From positions 39,437,052 to 39,501,051 of the forward strand of contig NC_052018.1 in the NCBI RefSeq assembly GCF_015832195.1: DNA of 64,000 bases, in the 5' to 3' direction. The translations under genes and the position numbers were made by a program. The notes below the pieces were generated by a model. It searched no databases. It saw only the letters and a list, made by a program, of their open reading frames with translations, and was not told the DNA's origin. Positions within the stretch are counted from its first letter, which is position 1, and each line of letters starts with the position of its first letter. This DNA comes from Motacilla alba alba (Eukaryota > Chordata > Aves > Passeriformes > Motacillidae). Shown here in pieces: positions 54,933 to 64,000 of the stretch.

Positions 54933-54962
<30 letters not shown>
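54933..54962. repeat. Poly(C) tract of 30 bases (poly-G on the minus strand)
   Basis: A pure run of 30 C residues lies between AACCAGAT and GCAAGCC. Long C/G homopolymers are rare in vertebrate DNA, can form G-quadruplex or i-motif structures, and are error-prone in sequencing, so the true length is uncertain. Confidence 0.95.
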
Positions 54963-54963
<1 letters not shown>

Positions 54964-55569
54964 CAAGCCTTGCCTGGTAAACTTGGAGTTAATAGGGCTG
55001 ATACCCCATTACTATCTCCCTGTTTGTGTTGCTGCTAAATGCATTTGCTTGCTGATGGAATGCCAAGATTTGCACTTAAAAAGAAGCCTTGCTAAGTTTT
55101 GTACCCAGAAAAACAGTCTTGTACTGATAAAATACTATACTTTCAACTTGGGAAAAAAACCACCAAGAAAATACTTGCTACTCCACAACACTCTGAAATG
55201 TACTTTATAACAAAGCTATCAAAAGTACAGAATTCTTCCAGCTGGCAAAAATCTCAGTAAACACATCTCTTTGACAAAGTTCTCCTTTCAGACTCCGACA
55301 TGCAGGGGGGAGGGAATCCACAGAAAGGAAATTTGTGATTCTGTGGTGGAAGGAAAGCCATGAAAGGGGAAGGGTGAGCTAAGGTGACTTGCCTGAATGG
55401 CTTGTAACAAATGTCTCCTTAGTGTCACCTTTATAGTGAGAATTACAGTGAGATGTTAATGGTTATCTTGGGCACAAAAAAGAAGGACAAAAATAAATAT
55501 GGAAAAGTCTCCCCATTTTGGAGATTATTATGGAAAAAACAGTCTGTGAATTCTAGTGCACCATAACCT

Positions 55570-55643
55570 TTTTGTCCTAGTAGTACACACAAGCTACTTC
55601 TCAAAAAAATCCCTTCCAGCCCTAAGCATTTTATGATGTTATG
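55570..55643 (+). mobile_element. Possible CR1 3' tail (short, + strand)
   Basis: ATCCCTTCCAGCCCTAAGCA followed by TTTTATGATGTTATG (55629-55643) looks like the CR1 terminus 'CCCTTCCAGCCCTAACCATTCTATGATTCTATG'. The match is short and has no supporting upstream part, so it could be chance. Confidence 0.45.
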
Positions 55644-57189
55644 CAAATAATATGTGTCAACAAGTGCTTAACACATGCCTTCACTGTACTTATGCTGCCT
55701 GACTCTGCCCAGGACTCAGTCCCAAAAGCCATGAAAGCAGTTTGCTGGTCCATTCCATGGGTTCCTCAATCTGCCTTGGGAAGCACAGAAATTATTTATT
55801 CTGTTAGTACTTCATCTTCATCATCACTGCTATTCCCAGTATACATCTTAATTGTTATTATTATATACCACAAAATGGAATACAAAAATAGAATTCCAAG
55901 AAAAAATCCTGTCCAGCTCCCCAAGGTATAGCTAAGTGGTATTTTTAGGAGTCTGCTCAGGTCCTCTGCTTCCTTGCAAGACTTCCATTCAATTTTTAAC
56001 AGGTCTTGCTATTAGAACGTTTTTCCACCATCCCATTAGCAGTAGTTTCAGAGCAAAGCATGCCAGTGATGCCAATATATCTAATGGATCTGTGAGACTG
56101 CATAATGAATGGCTAGTTCTCTGAATCCCAAGGATGCAGGACTATAAAGGACTATACAACCTGGATGTAGGTTAGTGTTTTGGTAAAAGGCAAAAACTAA
56201 AAACTATGATCCCACATTAGACAGAGGACATGCATTCATAGGGCAGCAAAGCCAGGAGAGGAAATCAACCCAGAAGAGACAAAAACAGGCAAACTCATCT
56301 GTTTGACACAGTCGAATGTTAATATTGATACTTGGGGTAGCACAAACCACAAGTGATTATCCTCACATTGGCTCTACACTTCAAAAGCTTCCTGCACAAA
56401 TGCAAGAGTCTGGACAAGCTAGAATTTCAGGCAGTCACAGAAGACATAATATCTGGTCATTTCCTATGTAGTAAGAATGGTCATGTGATGATGCAGGGAT
56501 TTGTTATTAGTTAGCAGAAAAGCTTAGCGTAAAATAATCCCTGTCAGAGACTTGAGTCAAAAGGCTTTTAACTGGAGGGTGACTATGTTACAAGGCACAA
56601 TGTTAAAATCCTTTTCTGATTTTTCATCATCCTTTTTAATCCCTAGAAAATTATCAGCTCCTGTGAATAAACGTGTCCCAATCTATTGTTCAAACTCAGC
56701 TCACACTCTCTGCTCAGTGATAAGTTATACCTACGCTGTGTATCACTTTCAAAAGCACAGAAACAAAGAACAGCTTTACATGAATACCAGCTCAGCCTCT
56801 TGCTTTTTCCTTGAGCTGCATCTCCTAGAGCTGTTCAACCTAAATCCCTTCTTGCTTAGAGGTCCCATTCTCATTTTCCCTGTAGTAAGGCAGGGAAGCA
56901 GTCTTAGGCTCTCATAGGTCATATCCTTCCTTCTAGATATAATTTCCAGCAACAATCAATGCAGCCTAAAAAAAACACCAACGTAATGTTGCTGTAAAGC
57001 CTCATTTTTCTTTCAGAGGGATTTAAACTGATGAGGATAAGTGGAAAAACCACGGACATGCCGTTTGCCTCCTTTACTCCCCTCAGGATCATTTTGCTAA
57101 AATCAGAGAGGGCCTGCTAAATTATGTCCTTCAGAAAAAGGGCCTAGACAAAAGCACCAGACTCGGCATTCCATATATTTTATATAATT

Positions 57190-58020
57190 GTAGGAAGTGT
57201 TTGTGCCCAGGCACTGGCAGCAGGGACTGCCAGATGGCCTCTCCAAAGAGCAGCCGGGACCATCCCGTGCCAATTCCAGCATATCCCAACACACCCACTG
57301 CAGAGTATGGCTAAGCCCTGCAGCCAAGGTGCTGGCACCTCTGGGAAAGTGTATTCAAGGAAGGCACAAGCAGTGGAGAATGAGGGGGAAAACGTGAGAA
57401 ACAACCCTTTGAGCACCAAAGTCAGAGAAGAAGGATAGGGGGATGTACTCTGGGCACTAGAGCAAAGATTCCCCTGCAGCCCACAGTGTCCTCGGGAGGA
57501 CCCCGTGTCAGAGCAGGAGGATGTGTCCTAAGGAAACAGCATTCCATGGACAGCCCACCCAGTAGCTAAGTTGTTTTTTTTTTACCCTGAAGGAGTTGTA
57601 TCCCATAGGAAGGACTCATTTTGGAGGAAGGGAAATGTATGAGGAGGAAGGAGCAGCCAAGAGGAATAGTTGTGGACTGATCACAAACCTGCATTTCTAT
57701 TCCCCTGCACTGCTCAGCGGTGAGTAGGAGAACTGGGAATGAAGGAGGAAGCTGAGCCTGGGAAGAAGAGGGAGAAAATATATTTTTTGTCTTTGTTTTT
57801 CACTATATAAATCTATTTTTAAATGGCAATAAATTACATTATTTTGCCCCAAGGTGAGCCTGTTTAGCCTATGAAAGTAACTGATAAGTGACTTTCCTGT
57901 CCTTACTTCAACCCATGAGTCTTTCATTTTATTTTCTTCCCATATTTTGTTGAGAAGAGATAGTGAGAGAGTGGCTGAGTGGGTCTGACAGCCAGACAAG
58001 GTTAAACCACCACTATAACT
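57190..58020 (+). mobile_element. Avian ERV LTR-like retroelement relic, GC-richer, upstream of FUT9 coding exon
   Basis: The stretch is clearly richer in G and C than its surroundings. It resembles, from memory, a widespread avian endogenous-retrovirus LTR family (ERVL-like). Recognisable parts are a purine-rich block with repeated GAGGAAGGAG-type motifs (57630-57670), CCCCTGCACTGCTCAGCGG near 57702-57720, the AATAAA of GGCAATAAATTACATTA (near 57825-57841), and a 3' part ending about AGGTTAAACCACCA near 58013. The AATAAA placement sets + orientation, the same as FUT9. I see no protein-coding retroviral gene and no flanking duplication, so boundaries are approximate and it may include some non-LTR sequence. 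The 130-codon open frame on the opposite strand (57697-58089) reads antisense through this element and its right flank and is not a gene. Confidence 0.6.
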
Positions 58021-58364
58021 AAAACCAGAATTAAGAACATCCATCTTCCCAAAACCAGGAGATATTGTGACAAATTCCCTTTTCTTCAAGATAGAGTGTT
58101 AAAGCTAAGCATGATGTTCACTCCTTTTTCCTTTCCTCAACAATGAATGAGAAAACATTTCTGTTGTAACTGTAGTGCTACACTCACACATCAGTTTTTA
58201 CTCTCACAAAGGCAGCAAAATTATGTGCTATTAGTGGACTTCTGAATCATGTTCTACCATGTCTCCATTCTGAATTTAATGATTTGTTCCACAGTAGGAA
58301 GAGATGAGCTATGGAAGTGGTTTTAAAGGCCTGAAATTCACTTTCTGCTTTCTTCGAATTTGAT

Positions 58365-58403
<39 letters not shown>

Positions 58404-59543
58404 GGTTTTTCTATTATAGGGGTGAAGCATTTATAATTTTTCTTTTTGTGGCACTATCTAGCCAAGAAAACAAAACACAAATAATTGAAAGATAAGCAGA
58501 AAAAGAAAGACAAAATTTACACTAATTGTAACACATGGTGGAATCTACAGAGTGCCAGTATGTTCAGAATACTTTTTCCTGGTAACTGACTTCCCCTCCT
58601 TTTCCCTTGTGTGCCATGGTGCTGCATGGTTAACTTTTTTAGTTTTAGAACATCTGTGAGTTCTAGGGCTACATTCAGGATCAAAGATTACCAATTAACA
58701 ACCTTTAACTAGGGTTGTTGGGTTTTGCAAGAACCATATGGAAGAGTAGTTCTGGAAAGAGATTGATCACTTCTCTCAGGAGGAAACAACTAGAGCAAGG
58801 ACAAAGGAGGCTATATGGACTTCTCAGCCCTATCTCCCCATGAAAAAAAAGGTTACCTCATAACAATGCAGCATATCTCTACTTTTCCTCATTTTAAACA
58901 CATAAAAACATAATGAAATATACAAGAACATATTTTATATTAATTTCTCTTTTTTTTTTTTAATGTGGGAAATATATGAGATATGTGTCTGCATATCAGT
59001 GCAGGAAGGAAACCCTCTATTGGTGCTTCTTCCCCTAGGTATTTTAGGAGTCCTCTGGAGAAGGCATGAATGTTCATCCCTATGTAGCCACCAGACAAGA
59101 ACTAGTTTTCTAATAAGAGTCTTATTGATTACACAATTAAAGTTCTAGTCCCTTCCTTTTCCAATCCTCTAATCCTATGTCCTCCACATTCACACAAATA
59201 CAAATGCAACAAATCTGCAGCATGTTATCCTTTACACAGACACAGGGATAGAATTGAAGGGTAATTTTGTCTGTCTTCTGTGTTCCAAATGCTTGGCCTA
59301 GGTTCTGAGCAAAACAACTTCTCAATATGTACTGATTCACAGCTATGAGACATATTAAAATCCTCCTTTAATTTGTCAGTGAGCTTTTAATGTGAAGAAG
59401 AGAAATATTGTCACTTTGTCACAGAGTGCAAGAGACCATGCCCTCTCCATTCAAAAGAAATTTCTGAGGTTGCAGTTTAGTCTTATTGAAGTTTTATCTA
59501 TTGTGATGTCTGATTTAACAGGACATCTAGATGTGATTTAATA
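58021..59543. other. FUT9: Intronic DNA just upstream of the FUT9 coding exon
   Basis: Contains the TA array at 58369 and a T run near 58949-58961. No exon recognised. It leads directly into the splice acceptor. Confidence 0.7.
58369..58401. repeat. Microsatellite (TA)n
   Basis: About 16 perfect TA units follow GATTGTG and precede TGGGG. It lies 1.2 kb upstream of the FUT9 coding exon. Confidence 0.97.
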
Positions 59544-59587
59544 CCTGATATTATTTTCTCTCTTTCTCTTCCTCTTTTTTTTCTCAG
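59544..59587 (+). promoter_or_regulatory. FUT9: 3' splice site (branch point, pyrimidine tract, CAG) before FUT9 coding exon
   Basis: CCTGATA at 59544-59550 contains CTGAT, a match to the vertebrate yUnAy branch-point consensus, with its A at 59548. That is 39 bases before the exon boundary. A pyrimidine-rich run follows (59551-59584) and ends in TTCTCAG at 59581-59587. The exon is inferred to start at 59588, giving only 8 bases of 5' UTR before the ATG. An AG two bases further on (59588-59589) is a possible alternative. This fits the known vertebrate FUT9 structure, in which the whole protein is in one exon and non-coding 5' exons lie far upstream. The exact junction is inferred, not seen in a transcript. 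Confidence 0.85.
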
Positions 59588-59595
59588 AGCAAATT

Positions 59596-60675
59596 ATGAC
59601 ATCGACATCTAAAGGAATTTTCCGGCCATTTTTTATTATCTTCATTATCCTTGGTTGCTTCATGGCATTTATATTAATTTATATCAAACCAACAAATAGC
59701 TGGATTTCTGGTCCTATAGAATCAGCCAGTTCAGTGTTGAAAATGAAGAACTTCTTTTCTTCCAAAACTGATAATCTCAATGAAACTACTGTTTTGATCT
59801 GGGTTTGGCCATTTGGTCAGACATTCGATCTAACATCCTGCCAAACGATGTTCAACATCCCCGGGTGCCATCTGACTATTGACCGCTCGCTCTATAACAG
59901 ATCCCACGCTGTCCTCATCCATCACAGAGACATTAGCTGGGATCTGGCTAATTTACCTCAGCAAGCCAGGCCACCATTCCAGAAGTGGATTTGGATGAAC
60001 TTGGAGTCTCCAACTCATACTCCACAAAAGAGTGGCATCGAACACCTTTTTAACCTGACCCTGACTTACCGGCGTGATTCAGATATCCAGGTGCCTTACG
60101 GCTTCATGATGGTTGGCACCAGTTCCTTCACATTTGAAGTACCAAGTAAGGAAAACTTGGTCTGTTGGGTTGTGAGTAACTGGAACCCTGAGCACGCTCG
60201 AGTCAAGTATTACAACGAGCTTAGCAAATACATTGAAATCCACACCTACGGACAAGCCTTCGGAGACTACGTCAATGACAAAAACTTGATTCCAACTATC
60301 TCCACGTGCAAATTCTACCTTTCCTTTGAAAATTCAATCCACAAAGATTACATTACTGAGAAACTCTACAATGCTCTTCTGGCTGGATCAGTACCAGTTG
60401 TACTGGGCCCTTCCAGAGAAAATTATGAGAATTACATTCCAGCAGACTCTTTCATACATGTGGAAGATTTTCTCTCCCCCAGAGAGCTGGCAGAATATCT
60501 TCTGATGCTTGACAAAAATAACAAGATGTATCTTAGTTATTTCAACTGGAAGAAGGATTTTTCAGTGCATCTTCCTAGGTTCTGGGAATCACATGCATGT
60601 CTTGCTTGTGATCACGTGAAAAGACACCAGGAATACAAGTCCATTGGAAATTTAGAAAAATGGTTTTGGAATTAA
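59596..60675 (+). CDS. FUT9: Alpha-1,3-fucosyltransferase 9 (complete, single coding exon)
   Basis: This is a Golgi type II membrane enzyme of family GT10. It transfers fucose from GDP-fucose in alpha-1,3 linkage to GlcNAc of N-acetyllactosamine, making the Lewis x (CD15/SSEA-1) epitope of neural and stem cells. The frame encodes 359 residues, the usual FUT9 length, and is almost collinear with the mammalian protein as I remember it. Visible parts are a short cytoplasmic tail (1-10), a membrane anchor (about 11-30), a short stem, and the catalytic domain from about 62. Three N-glycosylation sequons (N62, N101, N153) fall at the known FUT9 sites. E137, in WMNLESPTH, matches the reported catalytic base. 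The GT10 donor-site signature FYLSFENSIHKDYITEKLYN spans 240-259, with Y241, E255 and K256. Conserved C-terminal cysteines lie in HACLACDH (333-340). The ATG has A at -3 and lies 8 bases after a splice acceptor. I see no frameshift or premature stop. Residues 171-180 and 291-306 diverge most from mammals. Identification is by recall, not by search. Confidence 0.98.
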   Translation: MTSTSKGIFRPFFIIFIILGCFMAFILIYIKPTNSWISGPIESASSVLKMKNFFSSKTDNLNETTVLIWVWPFGQTFDLTSCQTMFNIPGCHLTIDRSLYNRSHAVLIHHRDISWDLANLPQQARPPFQKWIWMNLESPTHTPQKSGIEHLFNLTLTYRRDSDIQVPYGFMMVGTSSFTFEVPSKENLVCWVVSNWNPEHARVKYYNELSKYIEIHTYGQAFGDYVNDKNLIPTISTCKFYLSFENSIHKDYITEKLYNALLAGSVPVVLGPSRENYENYIPADSFIHVEDFLSPRELAEYLLMLDKNNKMYLSYFNWKKDFSVHLPRFWESHACLACDHVKRHQEYKSIGNLEKWFWN

Positions 60676-63270
60676 TTTGTGGGGTGTATGTGTGGGTGTG
60701 TGTGTGCATTTTTTTGAAGAAGCCAGAAAGGACTTCAGTCCAAGTGGAGAGGAAAGGAAAAGAGAAAAAAAAGGAAGGAAAAGAGAATCTCAAGTCATGG
60801 TTTACCAGTTATTCTCTTTTGGCTATCCTATTTATATTTTGTAAGAGAATTTAAAAGATCAGCAGCAGCAGTCATCAGTACTCAGTTTCAAATTATAATA
60901 GATATACTAATTATGTGCACTGAAGAGTATTTGATTGCTTATTATAAATTTAAAACAAGATTTTCCACATTTTCTTTGAAACATGTCCCAGTCTTACACT
61001 TGAAGTAGTCATTTTTAACTTTTTTTTTTTTTAACATTATCTTTGTTGTTTAACCTATTTGGAAAATGAGGAAACAATTTTTAAGTGTCAGAGAAAATTT
61101 TAAGAACATAATTTGTTGTTCCAGACAGAAATGTGTGTAACACTTCAAAAGACAGTAAAGTTTCATATGTTCATCTTGCATTTAAGAGCACAGTAGTGTA
61201 CAATACCTAACATTATGGAAGTGGTATTAATTGCCCCCTTTTTAAGGGTAGTGAGCCTAGAACTATAGTTTTTAAAATGTATTACAATAGTGGGTAGTCT
61301 TTGTTTCTAAAAAGGTTTCCTAACAAATGGTCCCATTATGTTGCTTTAGGAGTATATCTCTTCTTACCCTCTGAAGAAAAGAGAAGTCAGATTTAGAGAA
61401 AATGACCAATCCTGGTGACCAAAGCCCAGATTCATCCAATTTTTGAGTGTATTCAAATGCAGCACACCCTTGGCCTTCAATATGTCTCAAGTATTTTTAA
61501 CCTGATCCAAGGCTTTAAGTGGTGTTACACTGAGATAAACAGATTTTTAAAAAGGTATTTGATTACATCAGCCTTATGCACTGAATTCAGCTAGTAATAA
61601 TAGATTTTTAGAAGCAGTTTGCTGAGAAATTTTAGAAAGCTCTCTCATATAATTTCTTGAATAATATTGAATTTTCCCCCAATTCTGTAAAGATCTGTTG
61701 AATTTTAAATGTACATGGAAAACTTAATGTTATGACACCTAAGTGCGGGGAAAAGTTACTAAGCAGTCAATTTTCTGAGAGAAATATGCTGAAATTCAGT
61801 AAATAAGCTATCAGGCTGCTATATAAACTTTCAACTTACCAAGCTAATGAATTTGGGGGCTTGAAAATACTGTGTATGAGAGGTATTAAAAATGAACTCT
61901 TCAGAGAAACAACTGCTATCAATATTTGATAATATAAGTAGGTTTTTAAGTATCAAATTTGCTCTAATAGCAAATACAAAATTCTGATGATTGTCATAAC
62001 TCTTTAGGGTGTCTGCTTCAAACATGTATCATTTGATTTTACTATTTCTTTCGATCATCTAAGACAAATTTCTGATTGGCATATATATTCATATGTTCAA
62101 GGTTGGTTTAATGACATAAATGTATGGGTATGCCTTGGTATCAAATGAAAGCAAATCAGCTTGGATTTTCAGGTCAAAGTGCTGCAAATCACACCTGCTA
62201 CTGGAAAAAAAAAAAGAAAAAAATTAAACTGGAAAGACTTCTGCTTATGAGATGTATAAGACCCTGATCAAGCAAAGTAGTCAATCAAGTAACTGAGATT
62301 AAATTTGCAGACAAAAAAGTTGCTGCAGTAAGGAAATGAGAGGTAAATTATAAATATTTAGCAAAAGACAGTGGGGCTTATTACAGGCTGGAATAGAAAC
62401 ACAAAAGGTTATAAGAGTAATTAGTTAAATTTATAGAACTCAAAAGTCCACGGAAAAGTTATAGAATTGCTACTGCTCTGCCTATAGTTTCAAAAGCTGT
62501 ATTCTGATCCAGCTGGCTTTCAATATACTGTGAATCACCTAAACTCACCAGCATTCTAGTATGCAGCAAGATAAGCTTACCTTGAAAATTAATGCAATAC
62601 AAGGAAACTGAGTCTTCTAAAAACAAACTTCTGACATGCATGTAATATGAATAGTATTTTATCATTTTGAAGGTAAGTGGCTATAGCTTATAGTCTGTCC
62701 TACAGGATATCATAACATTTTGTTTTCAGAAGGACTGTGAAATTCCCAGTGACTGAACATACCCTTGGTTTGGCTCACTAACCTGATTCCCTCAGTGCTG
62801 GAATTTGGAAGTCTTTTGCATTGACCTCAATGGAAGGTGAATGTGTACAACCATTCCTCACTTCAGATTGTGAGAGCTGTTCTGTGTGTTAGAAGGCCTT
62901 AGGTGGATTCAGACTGGTTCCTTGGCAGCAAGTTCAGCTAAGTCCTTATAGTAATAACAGACAAGTATGTATAAGATATGTGAAGTGTTACTACAAATAT
63001 TGGTCAGTGTATACACAGGAAAGTTTTGAAATATACACTGAATTTTAATCCTGGAAGTAATATGTAAACCTCTGTAAGCACAGTCAGCATGGTTAATCTT
63101 AGGCTGAATTCTAAGAAATGTGAAAGTCTTTTGATGGAACCGGAAAGAGTGAAGAGTGTTGGTCTCTTCACAAGAAGAGAAACTCCGCAGAAGGCTTGTG
63201 TGCATTTCATTTAGGAAATGTTGCTAAAACTGCTTCAAAGATAAATAAAACAGGAGAGAAATCTAATCCA
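60676..63270 (+). other. FUT9: FUT9 3' untranslated region (minimum extent, end uncertain)
   Basis: The sequence after the TAA stop (60673-60675) lies in the same exon because no splice donor separates it from the coding frame. It starts with a GT-rich stretch (60678-60708), then a purine-rich stretch (60727-60790), and has a T tract at about 61019-61032 and an A-rich tract at about 62204-62222. The first perfect AATAAA is at 63244-63249, so cleavage near 63260-63275 is possible, but the downstream region is not clearly GU-rich. FUT9 3' UTRs in mammals are several kilobases long, so the real end may lie beyond the window. No other gene is visible to 64000. Confidence 0.6.
63244..63249 (+). 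promoter_or_regulatory. FUT9: Candidate polyadenylation signal AATAAA, about 2.57 kb after the FUT9 stop
   Basis: This is the only canonical AATAAA hexamer I noticed between the stop codon and the window end. Weaker ATTAAA hexamers occur at 62223-62228 and near 62297. The downstream 30 bases lack an obvious GU-rich element, so use of this site is uncertain. Confidence 0.35.
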
Positions 63271-64000
63271 GAATTATGCATAAGAATCATTACCAAATCC
63301 TAAAAAATATAGATGACCCTAGTTCCTTGCTGGCATTCTTGAAGAGTAAGTGTTGGAACAAAATTGAGCCAATTTTTAATGAAGATTTTAAGGTGATCTG
63401 CAAGTATCAGACCTTAAGCAGTTCTGGATATAAATATCTTTATTGACAGAAGATGAAGCATTTTTGGGCATGTTCAGCCTATATCGTAGATGATATGAAG
63501 CAATGGATACAAAACATCTGTGCTCCATGCACGCATAAAGGCTGCCTACCTAGACCTAGACACTTAACTCACTTAAGGCTGCTTCCAGACTGTATCTGAT
63601 ATTCAGCTTTGTGAGGTCTGTGCTTCTTTTGTGATCTACTCTACATGGGCAGCAAGCATAAACAGGCTCAAATAACAAGTCATGGTGAACGAAAATGAGC
63701 AAACTTAAGCAACTGTAGAAGGGACTAGACAAAATAGGTATTGTGCTTTGGTACCACTGGCAAAAGAAGACAATTATCCCAGAAAAGTGAACTTGAAGTT
63801 GGGAAATCACACCAGTTCTCATGAAATTTCTTTCAGACATTCATTTTCTTTTGTTTGCTAGCCCACGACAATCTTGAGTTGCACTCGTCCCAAGTTAACT
63901 AAGCAGTCAGTGAAGACAGAAAGTAATCACCACTCTTTGTTTTACAGCGGCTTACTTTAGTGGATGATTTTAGGCTCTCCGTCGTGCACTGAGCAATCAA
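63271..64000. other. FUT9: FUT9 3' UTR continuation or downstream flank
   Basis: No gene, repeat or clear transcript end is visible. Whether this is still transcribed as FUT9 3' UTR cannot be decided from the sequence. Confidence 0.5.

Larger units (their letters stand above)
53641..57189. other. FUT9: Unassigned AT-rich intronic DNA with the C30 tract
   Basis: Contains the poly(C) tract at 54933 and a possible CR1 tail at 55570. The 121-codon frame at 56552-56917 shows no recognisable features. Confidence 0.5.

Noticed and set aside
57697..58089. 130-codon minus-strand open frame
   Set aside because: It reads antisense through the LTR-like element and has no recognisable protein features.
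1..64000. CRISPR arrays, operons, tRNA or rRNA genes, or a multi-gene defence or biosynthetic cluster
   Set aside because: No spaced palindromic repeats, no cloverleaf-like sequence noticed, and only one protein-coding exon. The window is ordinary vertebrate intron plus one gene.

Overview
The window looks like nuclear DNA of a bird, most probably a songbird (passerine). It is AT-rich and gene-poor. It holds several CR1 LINE fragments of the 5'-truncated avian kind, and three long-terminal-repeat (LTR) insertions. Two of those LTRs resemble families I know as abundant in passerine genomes. Nothing resembles a bacterial, phage or plasmid arrangement: there are no operons, no tRNA or rRNA genes and no CRISPR arrays.

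The one gene I can support is the coding exon of FUT9, alpha-1,3-fucosyltransferase 9, at 59596-60675 on the + strand. It is a single uninterrupted 359-codon reading frame. A textbook 3' splice site (branch-point match, pyrimidine tract, CAG) lies 8 bases before the ATG. That shows an intron to the left and non-coding 5' exons further upstream, as in other vertebrate FUT9 genes. The 3' UTR runs rightward from 60676, with one clear AATAAA at 63244 and possibly no true end inside the window.

The left ~59.6 kb is therefore best read as the large FUT9 intron, possibly with 5' flank. Region by region: 1-17.6 kb has two CR1 fragments (2.77-3.57 and 5.99-6.23 kb), a CTAA-type microsatellite and a 49-base A tract. 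At 17.6-18.74 kb a CR1 copy is split by a 383-bp solo LTR with perfect 6-bp target-site duplications. At 25.7 kb there is a small 18-19 bp minisatellite, at 29.2 kb a CR1 3' tail, and at 42.2-42.6 kb a second solo LTR with TATA-like and polyadenylation signals. At 46.6 kb there is a long TA microsatellite, at 53.4-53.6 kb an older CR1-like fragment, at 54.9 kb a pure 30-base C tract, and at 57.2-58.0 kb a GC-richer LTR-like retroelement 1.6 kb upstream of the coding exon. The rest is unassigned AT-rich sequence in which I see no exon with confidence.

I found no new multi-gene system. The observations most worth checking are the LTR close to the FUT9 coding exon, the clean LTR-in-CR1 nesting, the C30 and A49 homopolymers, two candidate cryptic or 5'-UTR splice-site contexts, and two stretches of FUT9 that differ from the mammalian protein.
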